Positions 37,401 to 51,967 are shown, numbered from the stretch's first letter. The stretch is 64,000 nucleotides of DNA from Centropus unirufus (GCA_013397695.1 VYZI01000033.1:2297776-2361775); one strand, 5' to 3'. A program made the numbers and translations. Notes: generated by a model not told the origin, from the letters alone.

Positions 37401-40400
37401 ATTACTAACAAGCAGCTGTTCCAGGGTGACATCTTCAGTCAGCAGGGCTGTTTGCAAAGTGAATATCAACCCCACAGCTTTAGCCCAGTCCAGCTACCAG
37501 CTCCAGTTTTGGAGAAACATGACAAATTAGTCCAGAATTGCAAATCAGTGGTCTAGGGAGAAGGATCTAGGAAGTAAATCAAATTGAATTTTACAGTACT
37601 TCACAAATCCCTCTAAATATTTGCACAAAAGCTGAAAGTGATTTTGATTCCTTTTAGCCAACATCCGCTGCTTTGTCACAGTTCAGCATTAAAAAACAAA
37701 TGACTCCAATCTGCTGGAAATAACAAAAGGCAGAAGAGTGTCAAGTGCTGTTTGCACAAAGAGAAATGTGCAATAAAGTTCATAAAATCATGAGCAAAGT
37801 TCACCTTTATCCTCTGCAAATAATGTTTCAACTTCCCTCTGTGTGCATAATGAAAAGAGCAATGTTTCATCACATACAACCATCCTGTACCTTTCAGTAT
37901 GTCATCCTATCTATCTTTGCTACGGTGTGAAAAGAGTTTAAAAAGCTGTGAGCAGAAATAACCATGGATTTAAATGTGGGGGAGACCATTATGAGCTAGT
38001 AACCCTCACTCACCCCTTGATTCAGGGAACAATACATCTTTTTCTTCCTCACATCAGATAACAGCAAACCTCTTCCATAGAAATTGGTGACATCTCTCCC
38101 GTGTTCATTGCTAGGAAGACCCAGTATCTATTGCCAGCTTCTGGATCTCTCTCTCTTTTTTTTAATATCATAGACATAGCCACAGAACTATAAATGTAAC
38201 AAGATTTTTTTAATAACTACAGGAGGATACTAGCCCTAAAGAGCTTACAGCTTGGTCTACAATCCTACTTCAGGATTCTTTGTTGGCTTCAAGAGGATTT
38301 GCACAGATGAAGCAGTTTTCCCAGAAGGCTGTTTCTAGAAGTGTCATGCAACTTTACAGAGATTAATTCTACAGGTCTTACAGCAAGCATAGGATTCTTT
38401 CAGAACATCCTTAAGACGGGATAAACTGATCTGCAACTCCACAGTCCTATGTGCTCTTACCGGATTTGAACAACCAGAGAATGAACGGTTAAAGAGGAGG
38501 GGTTTGGATAGTCTGCTCGATTCTCTCCCAGGCACAAGGAAGACAAAATTACAGTGACACCCCACCACCTGTCTGACACTGAGGATTTTGCCCATAGGAG
38601 CCCAGAGGGTTGAGGACACCGTTGCAGACAGCATTTCGCTGGGTTGTCAGGCTGTCTTTGACTTCGGTGATGTGCACCAAGGAGTTTACACACTGGTTTT
38701 AGAACAGTATATGTGGGTTGGCCCAGATGGGCAGAAGGCTGAAATCAAATCAGCAAAATGAAAAGAGCAAGTGAATCAGATTTTCTCAAATTAACTGCTA
38801 TTTAAAAATAATAAGCAACTGCAATTGATTCTCATTAGTGCATCAAGGGAAGATGGAGAAAATCCAGAGCTAGGCAGTCACTTCATTTATATCCTTCTAC
38901 TGAAATCTTTCAGATTTAATCTACACAAGCAATAAACAGAGCAAAACTGCTCAGCATCCATCTAGCAGGTCTAATTACAGGCTGGCAAGCCATGTGTAAT
39001 AGCTACAGTTGAGCCAAACCCTAGAGCAGAACTGCTCTGGGATTTAATGAAGGGTGAAAAAGCCAAACATGTTGAGACTGCGAGTCTGCAGTCTTTGGAA
39101 GGGACAGTACAAAACCATTGGCTCTAAATATGTGAGAAACTGGGCAGATTTAATATATTAATCTGGACTTGCATTCTGATGATTTTGCCAATATGCTATC
39201 TAGGCTTATTGAACTATAAGCTCGCGTCGAATGTTCACAGCCCTCACCCCAATAGGTAAAAATTTGTGATTTTTGAAGACTATGTCATTTTTCAAGTAAG
39301 ATCTGAGGCTCTATCAGTAAAGGAAAGACCAATGTAAAGGAAGATGAAAAGGAAAGAGTAATGGAATAAAAATGGCCTTAAAGTGGAAAAGTAAGAAGAG
39401 GTGAGAGAGCAAAAACCTCTACATGCTTATAGCATCTTAATTATAATTTTCCTTGACAACATACTGAGAAGTGAGTTTAAATTACCATAGACTAGGCTTC
39501 AAGGAAGGGAAGTAAACATAGCATGGCAGGATTAGGGTGCCAGAGCATTGATAAAGCAACTTAGAAGGGGAGTGGATCCAAATATGCCATTAAAAGAGAG
39601 GGCTGGCACAATATTCCATTTAAGGAGCATCTGCGGAGGGCTCAGCCACTGTGACCTGTTTACTACTTTAATGCTTGCAATTTTAGAAGTATCAAAAGTG
39701 ATCTGTAGTGCCCTGTACACAACACACACAGAGGGACAAGCCAGTAGTGACCCAACCTTCCCTTTTCCCAAGCATTCTGCAGGAAGCGAGCCAAACCCCC
39801 CACACACACACTGGGAAGGGGTGCCACATCAAGCTCTTTTTCTTTTGAGCACGTAAAAGATGCAAAACAAGCAGAGACCATAAAAGACATTTATCTATGC
39901 CTTAACTGTGCATGTACAAATAGCAGGATGGAGTATAGCCCTCTGGAAAAGGCCAATCAGTGCTGCGCTTACTGGTACTAATGGGGAAAACAAACAGTAG
40001 TGCAGGATTAACAAAAAGCCAGAATAGAGTCATGCTTCTGCAAGCAGACCATGAAACACAACTACCTTATGGATTAAATGTATATCCTAAGCATCGAAGG
40101 CATTCAGTGTAACTCTTCTTAGATTCACTGTCTGAAAATAAAATTATTTAAATTCTAAGGTAAATCTTGACTGCTCCCACACAAAATAAACTCATTTCCC
40201 TGCACGGGAACAAACAGTCCTCCAAACTCAAGAAACTTTTTCAGGTAAATAGTCTACTTTGTTTCCATATTTTTTTATTGACTCTAGAAAAAATTAAGAC
40301 TTCGATACAGATTTTAAGTGCTTATATAAATGAAAGAAAACAAACATGGATGCATTCATCAACATTAGAGCCTCTAAATTTCCATTGCATCTGCCCCAAT

Positions 40401-43400
40401 AATTCCTCTTACCACAAATTTAGAGTACTTCCTTTTTCCATTGTGACTACTGCACAGAGCAAATGGCACAAATGGCAAGTATGTGCAGTGTCCAGAAAAA
40501 TGGAATGGAAAGGACTGCTTGAAAGAATGATCATTCAGTCATTGTCAACTGGGCCCATGTAATAAAAGAAAACCTTGTTCAGTGATCCTGCTTTCCTATG
40601 TCATTTCAGTTTAAGGTTCTACACTCTTTACTTATTTCATAGCTTCACAGAAATCCTTGTGAAGTTCCTTTTTTTGCTATTATACAGAATGTTCTTTTAT
40701 GTGCCTAAGCAGAACACCCTGAACATGTGCCCTTCGGATGACTCTTATCTACAAAAATCATTCAATTTATTTGGGGAAAACACTTCAAATGTTAGTATGG
40801 AAGAGAATTCAGTTTATGCCCTACGTTCACATAGAAGCCAGCAGTTCTAGGTGCTGCCAAACTGACAGCAATTGAAGTTTTTGGCATTAATATAAACATG
40901 CAAAGTTCAAACAAGCCAGTGCACTGGAGATTGCAATGCACTGTAACTTCTAGATTTTTTTTTAATAAATGGCAGATCAATCCTAAAAATTTTCCTGGTG
41001 TTCCAATGCTATAAGGTACCAAATAATTCATATCTCTGTCTCCATGATTTTTGAATCTTCTTTCTTCATCCTCATTTCATCCACTCGTGTCTTTAACTTT
41101 AGTGTGGTTTGAATAGCTTATCAGTTTTCAGTGTCTTGATTATTCAATAGCCTACCACAAAATAGGATGACAGCATCAATGCAGAAATTGAGTTTCCTGG
41201 AAAAAGGGCCAAGAGTCACACAGTTTGTACACAAAGACACTTTAATGCAAATCAAATAGTACTGTTTCATTCTAAGGTGCTTCACATCCTCAAACACTCA
41301 ACATTGAGCTTCCCAGTTTTATCATTCCCTTGAGAAATTCATTTTTAGTCTAACCTGAAGAGTTTTAAAAAGACAGCTCTTTAATGCTCTTTATTTTTTT
41401 TATCTAATCAATATTTTATTTCAATATGAACTTTATGAGAAGCAGGAGCAGATTCTGCAAAATTGATCACTATATATTACAACCTCAAAACTCTTTTCCA
41501 AAACCCTGGTATTGCAAAATTAGGTTTTCTCCTTCAACATGCAACATTTGAATAAAAAAGTCCTGACTTACTAAAAAAAAAATAAAAAAAATATCCACTA
41601 TGCAGTTATATAAACTCAGATCTCTTGACACCCACTCTGACTTATGAAAACACAGGTTTACATAAAGGACTTTCAAGAGAACATGAAAAATGTATATTGT
41701 TTTGTTGAAATTTCCAGAGGATTCTAACACTTGCATTACCATAGCAGAACACATAAAAACACCATGTCAACTATATTGTACTTTGCAAAATAATGTTTCT
41801 GAAGGACTATAACTGTTTTCTGCAAAAGGCTGTGGCATGTCATGCTATATCAGAAACTACTATGCAGCCACTCCATTGTATTTAAGCCTTCAAAATTAGG
41901 AAAGTACCTGTGTTGAAATTATACTTATTAAAAAAAAATATATCTTACTTTAATAAAAGTTCACATTCTCTAAGTGCAGATTCAATTTCACCACTTCTAC
42001 TGCTTGTTCATCCCTAATTTCAACTTCAATACCCAGTTTTATAAGAAGCTGCACAATTTGGACGGCAGAAATGAAGGCTGTATTTGCCCTTAATCAAAAC
42101 ACTGGTTTAAAAGATGTTATTTTCATTTCACTAACACATTTCAAGCAGTTTCAAGTATTTTAAAACCTCATTTTTCCATCCTACAGAATCAGAGCTTGCA
42201 TCAACCAAACAGGAGCCTTTAAAAATAATCTGAAAACAATATACAAAATATTTCAAGAAAGCAGAGTAGCTATGTAGTTGAAAACAACAGCATAGACAAT
42301 TTAAACATTAAAACAATCTTCCTACTTTTTATATGAGACCTCTGGAAAAAGAAAAATCATGCATTTCGCATGGGTTACTAGTCCCATATTTGTAATAGGA
42401 GAGGCAAATTTTCAGATAGATTTCTTATTTAGCTAATAGGAAAATAAATCATACTGCAAATGCAGTGCTGATGCTACCTAGATTCTCTTGCTACACCCAT
42501 GGAAAGTACTATACTTCTTGTCCTTCCTTTTGAAGCTTACGTTTATACTCGGTGTCATTGCTGATGACGTTAGCTAGTTTTAAAATTACTATCTGGGGAA
42601 GCTTGATAAAAACAGTAGTGAGCTCTAATTTTCTGCGGTTATACTATTACAGTTTACACGGGAACACATCGTCTTTGCATACAGCCAGCGGAAAAATCTT
42701 TATCTCAACAGAAAGCATGGAATTGCATGATATTGTGGTAAGGAGTGTAAAAATTTCTACAAGAATTTAAATCTTTACACCTCAACCCAGCAGGAACATG
42801 CCTTCAGCATCTTCCACTGGTGCTTTCAGTTGAAATTCACAAGTAAATCCTGTATCCATCTCTGGTGATCATCTTGAAGGAAAGGCAAGATGGAGAGAGA
42901 GCAAGTAAAGACAAAGGTGCAATACATGGGGTCTCATTTCTCTGTGCACTGCGTGCATTTTTAGGAAAGGAAAAGTCTCTGTACAGCTGCATGCAAAACA
43001 GTTTAAAGATAAAGCAGAAGATATTCCAATAAACAGTCTCCTCCATGCCTTTCCCAACCGAAAGATCTGCTATTGCAAGCCTGTGGAATGACTGCCAGGC
43101 AGTGGCACAGCATTATTTGCAGTGTATCCATATGAAGCACCTCAGCTTGAAGCTGCAAAGGATTCCTCCTTACCTTGGCTATTTGATGCAAAACATACCA
43201 GCATCAGGCATCTGGCTGCATAACAGGGAGTCACGTTACCAATTTCTCCCTCTCTCCTCTCAGAGGGAAAGAAGAGAAAATGACTTCACATCAGACCATT
43301 ATCGTCAAAAGCAGAAACACACAGATTTTATAAAATACTGGCTAGACACCATAGCACACTGACTAAAAGAAATAATTTGAATACAAGCTTAATAAGGCAG

Positions 43401-44051
43401 AGTAAAAAAATCCACCACCTCAGCTAATGACACTTTGAAAATCAGTCTGCTGTGTGTGATTTCACTGATGCCTGAGGGAGACAGAGCACTTTTTTTTCAT
43501 GTTTTTCATGCTTTCAGTCAAACAGATTGCTGAATAATCATGTTTTCTTTATTTTAATGGGTGAGGAAGCTATTATACAGAAGGTGTTTCCATATGTCAT
43601 AGTTACTAAAGGCAACTCTTACTAATAAGAATAGGTTGTCTCTGCTCAGTTTTCTGATGAAAAGCCCTCCTGTTGTGAGGAAAAAGAGACTCCTAAGGCT
43701 GCACACTTCAGCAGCTGCTGGAAAAAAAAGTAAGCAGATGAATCCCAGGTCATCTCCAATCAAGTCCAAATCAGTGACATTCACTAGGATGCTCAGGGTA
43801 CTAGGAGAACTTCATGTCATAATTTCTCCTTTGTTTTCACCCTTTTCTTGCTGGTGAAGGACAGTGGACAAAACCTGGATCCATCACTCTAGAAAATCAT
43901 CAGCAAGTCCCTTCAGGAGGTCAAGGTACTTTCTTTTTTGAGGAAGCATCTGGGTTACTGTCTGAATAGCTCAAAACCCTACATGGAGAGTACAGCTAGT
44001 TATAGGCTGAGATCACAGATGCTCTTTCAGGCTGAAATTATAAATTGTAGT
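34430..44051. other. Non-coding AT-rich sequence
   Basis: About 9.6 kb with no defensible gene. Several frames of 90-131 codons (such as 40167-40562 plus) lack recognisable domains, and plus and minus frames overlap freely, as expected by chance. A short CA-type run sits near 39798-39810. Confidence 0.5.
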
Positions 44052-44057
44052 GGGGGN

Positions 44058-44109
<52 letters not shown>

Positions 44110-44129
44110 GGGGGGCGGAGGAGGAGGGG
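44052..44129 (+). repeat. 57-base G run with an N, then a purine-rich edge
   Basis: Positions 44052-44108 are all G except an N at 44057, followed by GGAGG and GAGGAGG-type sequence to 44129. Pure G runs this long are rare in vertebrate DNA and are prone to polymerase slippage and dye or base-calling faults, so the length should not be trusted. If real it would be a strong G-quadruplex candidate. The glycine-run open frame across it is a by-product. Confidence 0.9.
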
Positions 44130-47100
44130 AAAAATAATGTTTGGGAAATCATCCAGAGGTATGAGATACCACTTACATCTTTGTCTCTCTAACCACGGAG
44201 CTAAGTGCACTTCCACAACTGGATGAAAGCCTCACATGTATACTTTACTGTTAGAGCCTTCTAGTAAAGAGATTGGAAAAAAAGTCCTGAAGTTCATCTC
44301 GGGTTACTACAACACGTTCAGTATCTCACGACCTCTGAAAAAGCCACATGGAACCCAAACCTATTGAAGACACAATTTGCCTCAGATAAGCAACACATGC
44401 CAACTAGATTTACATATCAGTGCTACACACTGGTTGCCTCTCGATTTTGAAGTAGGGCAGAGATTGTTCACCTGTAAATACCTGAGTTGAAAAAAAAGAC
44501 CTGCCTCTGCTGCCATTCCACTTTCAGGAGGACTGACAGTTTCCTACAAGTAGTTCCAAAAGGCACATCATCGCTCCATAGTAAGCATCCACCTATAGCC
44601 TTACAATTACGAGTTTCAAAGCATTCTGCAAGGCATCTTTTTAATGCAGATACATCAAAATGTAGAAATACTCTGTGGAGAGACATTTCTAATAGGAAAT
44701 ATTCTATTCCTTCATGGTATCCCGCAAAGAGTGTACTGCTGGTTTTCAGTATTCAGAATAGGCTTTAAGAAATGCAAAAAATACCCAAAGAAATATGTGG
44801 AAGTTTGCAAATATACAGACAATAGGACCAGTTCCTACACATGCAACTAGTCCAGCTGGATGTTCCCTGCCACACATAATACTTCCCAGGATTTAATCAA
44901 AACTAATACAGCCAGCATTTTGAAAACTGGCCACCCATTATGGGCACCTCCTAAATCAGTCTAAGTTTCAGAAATGCTAAACAACCATTTGTCCTCATTC
45001 CAGGGTCTGGTGCTCAGCAGTTCAGAAAATAAAATTAAAGTGACTCAAGCCAATACTGAAAAATATTAACCCCCGTAGGTCTCCAGCCATTTTTGAAAAT
45101 TCAATCCACTCAAGGCTTTAAAGACATTGCAATCATTTTGAAACCTGCATATTTTTTGCGTCAAGCCACTAGAAGGCATTGACAAATGTGGTGGGTGGAC
45201 TCTTGCATCCATACTCCTTTGATGTGGTCAGTGCAAACAGTCCCTCCCTGACCAGCCAACACGGATGACTGCGAATGGAGGGAATATTAGGATAATACAG
45301 GATAGGCCTGCAGACTGAAACAAAAGTAGCCTTGCAGAGACAAGGGAAAACAAGGGCTGCCGTTGGATCCTGATCGGAACACAGAACCCAGCCACAATCT
45401 GTTCATATGGTGTTTCTGTCTTGAAAATGTGGAAGGTCCTATTGTATCTGCGTTCACAATTACACATGATTTTTACATGATTATGATGCTGATGCCATTA
45501 TATCTTCAGTGCATGATGGTTCCTGGCTCTGTTCGTGCCTGCCTATTGTTCATGAGAGACTTTGTCTTTGCAGTTATTGGAGAACAAGGTGTTCTGGAAG
45601 CTCTTTTCAGCTGTGATCTGGTGAACTTCTTACGGATTTTTCTGTAAGGAGGGTAGGAGGAAAGGAGGGAAAGAAGAGAGAGAACAGAAGAAATAAATCT
45701 CAGTCTTTAACAGAAGACTACTCAAGAGTCAGTAACAAACATAACAAATAATCTTACCAGAGCAGGAGGACTAGTTCACGGAAAAGAAACTTGCAGTCAA
45801 CAAGAGCGAACCCTGTCCATCAACTGCTGATTCACAGTTGTCTCCAATTAGAAACTGATAATTGCTCAGTAAAAAGTAATTATTAGACAATTACTTTTAA
45901 TTGTATGAAACCTTGGGCCAGAATGCAAAAATGGCGAATCCTCAAACCTGATATCACTACAGGAATGAAGGACCACAGACAAAAGAACCTCAGTAGCACC
46001 CAAGTGAATGCATTACCTTTGTAAAAGTGATGGACTGGGAGCAATTGTTGTTATTTGCATTTTATCAATTCCATAGATAAACATGACCCAAATTTTGGGG
46101 CATTTTGTACTAATGCCTTTCAGGTGCAGTAAATTCACTTCAATTTTAGAGTTTTAGATGATATATCAAACACATGAACTACGGGCAGCTATGTTGTTTG
46201 TATCGTAATTTTAAACATCCAAGGATAGTTAATTCTGAAGCAAAAAGCTTTGTTACATTCCAACTGCTCTATTATAATTCAATAATCACTACACTGAGTA
46301 TTTCCAGGGTAGATTATCAGAAACCACAGACACGACATACACAGTTTATTTCCATAAACTCAAAAAATCTATTATTTATAAATTATAGCAAACAGGGGCC
46401 TCTACGCTGCATGACACCAGGTGTTCCATTTCAACCTTTCCAGGTGGAAAACGTAACCTGACTACAAACTTCAGGGTGATGCTGCGCCTACCTGCATCAA
46501 AGCTTTGAGATGGTAACTCAAGCAGTGATTTGCCCCTTTCATCTTAATGCGTTGTTAACTCTGAAACTGAAAAATGGTGGCACAAAACACTGAAAATACA
46601 GGATCAGCTTATAATAAATGCTACTGAATACTAAAATAATAATTTGCATATTAAAGGTCAAACACACATTTAGTTAATGGTTGAGTATTCCCCAGGAATG
46701 TAGGCTTCAGTGAAGTAATAAGGCCACAGAAGCGAATACAAGACAAAACAACAATCCAAACATGAGGAGAATATACCGTGCCCTAAGTAGTTAAAGGAAG
46801 CCTGAAAACTGCATCTGTTTTGGGGTTAATACATTAAAAGACACAGGGAAGTATTCATCTCAGATGCCTGAAAGAAGGATGTCATTAGGCTTTCATGGCA
46901 AACACAAACTTACTTTTTTAAAAGGTCATCTTACATTAGGCCTAAGATATTAAACTGATAGACAAGATATTGCATACCTTCCAGAATGGCAAGATCATAG
47001 AAATGTAACCTTAAGCCAGCAGAAACATGTATTCCTAAAATAATGAGACAGCTAGGTTTTATAAATTTATGTTAACAGACAATAGTTGTTACTCACACTG

Positions 47101-47879
47101 ATTATTAATGGCATTCACTCCAGCAAAACCTTAAAGAGCTGTATCCCTTTTACATATTTGTTTGCAAAACTTCGTATTTATTTACAGACTGAGTGTGGTC
47201 ATTAATCATTTGAGAAGCCTGCAGTTTACAAAAATATTAGATAATTGCTTGCCCTTTTGAATTTTTAATACAGCAACTTCATAAACTGCCAAGAGGTTCC
47301 TACTAACGAAAGCAATTTGCAGCTAACACTACATGAGAGTAAAATATTTGTGATTACAATTTGTGATTATTTTGTAACAACATGAAAGTCAAAAATGTCA
47401 TTATTATCATTAAATACTGGTTTGAAACTAGCATGAAGAAAGGAAGCACAAAAGTGAAGGAGTCGTCACATTATGACATATATCTAAGCAAATCACAGAG
47501 AGTCAACTTCTCACTTAGCATAAATGAAAGTAGCTTTACATAGATCATCAGAACTAACCTGGTACGCACTCTAAAAAGACAACCCAATACTTCTATTTAA
47601 ACGGGATTGTGAAAATGCTTCCAGAAATTAGCTTTCTGTGATATAGCTTTTCAGAAAGAAAACTGGAAGAATGGAAATTTCCACTGACTTCATTAACCGT
47701 CATCTTTAAACAATCATTTCAGTAAAAACAAAAAAAAAAACAAACAAGAAGTCCCTTTAACTGACAAAAAAAATGGCAAGTGGAGGAAACTGAAGAATTT
47801 AACATGTAAATACAAGCAGACTTTTTGAGAGGCACTGGTCAGGTTTTATAATGCTTCAGAGGTTTTTTAACACTTAAGC
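44130..47879. other. Non-coding AT-rich sequence
   Basis: No gene recognised. A 94-codon plus-strand frame at 45363-45647 contains a hydrophobic stretch, but nothing supports coding use: there is no motif and no clear splice sites. Confidence 0.5.
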
Positions 47880-48400
47880 ATGCAGGTTGTAATAGCAGCT
47901 GGTGAAAGGAAAGATAAGGTTGTCATTGCCCTTTTGCTCTGAGCACTTCAACAAACTCCTCCCTCCCCCAGCTATACAGTGAATTAAGGGCAGAGTCACC
48001 TTTAATGTTCAATTTCCCGTCCCTTTTTCAGTTAATACCAGCCATATGTTTTAATTACATAGAGCTTTTATTTGGTGGTGGCAAGTAAATGACTTTAATA
48101 TCTGCAGCACATATAACATCCTTTGCAGTTGTTATGAAATAGTAATTGCCATTTTCCCCTGCTTCTTCCTTTGACTTTTGTACTAGTGCTTGAAGCATGA
48201 TGCATTACAGATTGCATTTGAAATGCGAATTTAAAAGTATTTTAAAGCCTTTGCATTGTGCTTCTAACCCTCCTGAGACCAGCGGTATGAGAATGAATCA
48301 AACTTTTAATAGATGATTGGTGTATAAAGGCCACTGTGCTCATTTTTACATGAAATGTGATGTACTGCTACTATTGTAGGAATAAGACAAATTCTTTATG
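47880..48400. promoter_or_regulatory. Candidate conserved non-coding element
   Basis: This block is dense in motifs often seen in vertebrate developmental enhancers: CATATG E-box (48043-48048), TTAATTAC homeodomain-type core (48051-48058), TAATTG (48143-48148), ATGCAT (48200-48205), an interrupted palindrome GCATTT-G-AAATGC (48214-48226) and GATTGG, an inverted CCAAT (48314-48319). It has few homopolymers, no repeat-family signature and no open frame. These motifs are short and common, so the call rests on impression and needs alignment. Confidence 0.3.
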
Positions 48401-51400
48401 TCTGCCTGATACTTCAATAAGTAACTGCAGCGAAAGGTATGCAAGACCCCTGGCACTAATTCAGGGAAATATGGAAATATACATAAGTACTACATAAGAC
48501 ACATCTTCTCTTTGCAAGTTTCATACAGAGCCTGGAACCTACTGGGTAGAAATAATAGTTAGGCTGTATAGGGCATTTATGCCATACTTAAATTTAATCC
48601 AGCAAACTACTTCAATGAACCAACCCTTTCTCAGGAGCTAAATGAATTCCATGCACTAACCATCCGGTGAAGTCAAGCACAATACTATGTAATCTGTTAT
48701 ATCCAGATCTCACAGGAATAGGATAGTTGGAACAAAAATTTCTGATCTGTAAAAGCTGACTCAAAGTTCTCTGCTCTGTTACGCCATGCCACACATTAAA
48801 ACAGCAGTAGTTTTTAAACCTGAATAAAATAAAAGTGACCTTTAGTTGATGTTAGTCAAGAATGCATTTTTCAAGCCTTTTCTAATAGGAGTTGAAGGCA
48901 TTGCTTGCTTTAGCTCTGTTGATATTGGGTATTATCTGTTACTATTTATATATAGAAACTGTTGTGCATCATTCTTGCCTCCTCTGCATAAGACTCAGAG
49001 CTGTGATGACTAGCTTGACATTGGTCTATTCAGCCATACAAATAGTACCTAAGAAATAATAATTAATAAATCCCAGTTATGGCAGAAGTCTTTACTGTGA
49101 GAGAAGTGAGTTGCGTGTAAAGGCCCACTGAGCTTTTGGAAGATGACAAACATTCTTTTGAAAGTGAATGGAAAGAAAAAAACCCAACATTTCCCTACAA
49201 AGGGGAATCACCTCCAACACTTTTGATATGTCTATAACCCTTCTTAAATACTAAGATTCAGAAGACTTTCTGATGCTTTGTTTCAATTAAAAAGATATCA
49301 AGTATCACATACAAAACCAGATACAGACTTTTAAGCTGAAAGGCATAGTATTATTTTTCACATTCCTCCTAAATTAGTTTGATATTTTTTCCCAAGTCTG
49401 TCTTAGGCTGATACCATTTGAGCAACTTCCTTATAAAGACCGAGTGCTGTGGCAATGCATTGCCACCCAGTTGTCACTGGTAGCACAAGGAATATGCACC
49501 TGTCAGCACTAGGCCTAGGAGAATTGATTCCTCAAACCATCCTAGCTGAAATTCCACCTAATGTCTGGTTAAGGTAAAGCATGGTATGACTTACCAGTTG
49601 TAACCAGCAACTTAAATGTGCCAGGTGCACAAAATACTGCCAGCGCTGGAAGTGGAGGTGGAGTTTTAGATATTAGCTAGAGCAAGGCAGGATTTTGCAT
49701 TCTGGTGGAAATTTGCAATCAGCCTCACAATCAAGACATTTAGAGAGAAAAAACTAAACTAAAAGTCATCCAGACAAGGATGGGTGCAGTTGCTGCTGCT
49801 CCAGGGCAATGTAAATTTTGTGCAATGTAAATTTTCAGTGCAAGCTCAAGGTCAGTTAGCAAAAACAACTGTTGAAAAAATAATGACTGTTCCTTGGAGT
49901 GTATTAGACCCAATTATACTAATTTCTCTGAGAGTTTCCTATATCCAAATGTACACTATAACTATTCAGTGGATTAAATTAGAAGGAGGGACACTACCTT
50001 CAGAAGCTGACAGGCTTTCTATTAATTTCAACAGGCTTTTAAACAAAGTGAAAGGCCAAAATGTGTGCAGTGCTGTCTGCTCAAAAAAATATGACTAGGA
50101 TGAAGCTGTAGGCACAGATCCTTAGAAACCTGACAGGTTACAGAGAGACTGAGTGACTCACAGCACTTCCTACATTTCTACCTATGTGGAAATGTGAAGT
50201 ATTTTCTCTTAACTTTATATTTGTCTTGCTGGTTTAGACTTTTTTTTTCCTTCCTCCGCTCTTTGAGGCTAAAGCTTACCCATATTCTCTTGAAGTTTTA
50301 ATCTAGCCTCAAAATGACAGAAAATAGGAGAAATCTATTTGGAGAGCAGAATTTGGTTGACACTGATATACCATTTCGAAATAATCTTCCTTGTGAAATG
50401 TTCAAATATAAAACAAATGAGAACTGTTTAATAAGTGTCTTTCAACAAAAAGCATTTGCCACGAGCCACTTAGTTGCATTATAAAACAAAGAGATGGCAG
50501 ATACAGTGGTACAACCTTTATCAGGTTAAAGTGGTCATCCTCCTCTAGATATGCCAACATAATTTGTATGTGTTAAGAGCTTGTCTTATTTTCATCCTCC
50601 TAGCAAGGAAATGTTTTCCTTTGCTGGTGTTTATCTTCCAATTTTGTATCAATATTTATGGAGCAAAACTTTTCTCTACGAACAATAATTCATAAACACA
50701 CCAGTTACAAATTACAGCATCAGATCTTCCCAAGCAGCTTAATGCACATGGTCTGACAGAAAAGAAAAATTGGAGACTAACCCTGTAGCTCAGGAAGCAG
50801 GAGTGGGAAGGGAGAGACAAAGAGATGGTAATAGAAGTGTTCTAATCTGTCACAGTGAGACAAAGCTCAATGCAATCGATTCACTCAGTACAAGCGGACA
50901 CGTGTTCAAATATAGATGTCGGAAAATGGTGGCATACACCCGCCCACAAGGCTTTGTCTGTGAAGCAGTTTTTAGCTAATATCAACATTGCTGTGCTTGA
51001 GCACTCGCCCTGTTTGACAGGCCTGGTTCCCTCCTCCCAAAGATCAAGTCGGTATGAAAAAGGAACCTGTTCTTTTGTAGGTTGATGGTGTGAAAGTAAA
51101 AACAATGGAGATCCTCAACAGCCTTTCGGAAGGCAAAATTGATTTGAATATTGGCAGAATCAGCTGTGCATCAACTCAGAAGGATACTCTTTTGAAGGTG
51201 ATCATAGCTGATTTTCTAAAATTGTTAAATAAAGAGTTAAAGGCACAGTCTTGTGGGTTTTGGCCTTGTAGCATTTGCAAGTGTTGCACCACCTTGAGGG
51301 CTTCTCTGATGTTTTGTCTTTCAGAGCAACAGTTCCTAGGTACTATGAATACATATACAAAAAAAAACTTAAATAATGTTTTTTGAGAATTTTGTTTACT

Positions 51401-51911
51401 GGAAGGAAAACCTCCAGGTTGAGTGCTTAAAGGACAGAATCCTATGACTGCATCATGCCTGACCTGTTGCATGGCAGAAGCCACCTCTCTCTTTCCACCT
51501 GCTCCCGATTTAGAGTCTACTCAGAACAAGATCTCCCCAAGGCAAAAATAATCTCTTTGTGTGCAGTTTTAGAGTGTTTAGAACAACAGGGACCTTAGCT
51601 ATTATTGAAATTATTTATATCCAGTTTTATTGCCAAACAATTGGTTTGGCCATGGAAAATTAACCTCGTTCAACAGATTCTTCCATGTTATCATTTCCTC
51701 TAAAAAAGGCATGTTTCATTAATATTTTAAAGTGGTTTACAAAGCTAGGAGAGAAGGAAATCAAGGAGAGCAATGTCTTATTCTCAGTATTTTTCAGTTG
51801 AATGCTGGAACTGAAAAAAACTTCCAGCCCCTAAGAAACATTATAAATAGGAACAGCTATCACATGATGACTACATCTGAAATTCTCCTCCCAGTTCATC
51901 TGTGAGCTTGG
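48401..51911. other. Non-coding AT-rich sequence
   Basis: No gene recognised. It includes a small two-copy repeat at 49806-49837. The frames of 98-102 codons on opposite strands around 51.1-51.5 kb overlap each other and lack motifs. Confidence 0.5.
49806..49837. repeat. Two-copy 16-bp tandem repeat
   Basis: GCAATGTAAATTTTGT is followed directly by GCAATGTAAATTTTCA. The two copies share 14 of 16 bases. A simple local duplication. Confidence 0.9.
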
Positions 51912-51967
51912 TACCTACTACTAAAAGAGTAAGGCTACCTACTACTAAAAGAGTAAGGCTACCTACT
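51912..51967. repeat. 24-bp tandem repeat, about 2.3 copies
   Basis: The unit begins TACCTACTACTAAAAGAG and continues TAAGGC. Two identical copies run head to tail, with the first eight bases of a third before the sequence diverges. Identity between copies points to a recent event, probably length-variable between individuals. Confidence 0.95.

Noticed and set aside
39797..39812. CA microsatellite
   Set aside because: Too short and interrupted to list as a repeat locus of note.
40167..40562. 131-codon plus-strand frame
   Set aside because: Lysine/serine-rich composition from AT-rich DNA, with no domain or splice support.
43938..44192. Glycine-run frame and its proline-run antisense partner
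   Set aside because: Both are translations of the poly-G artefact or repeat at 44052-44108, not proteins.
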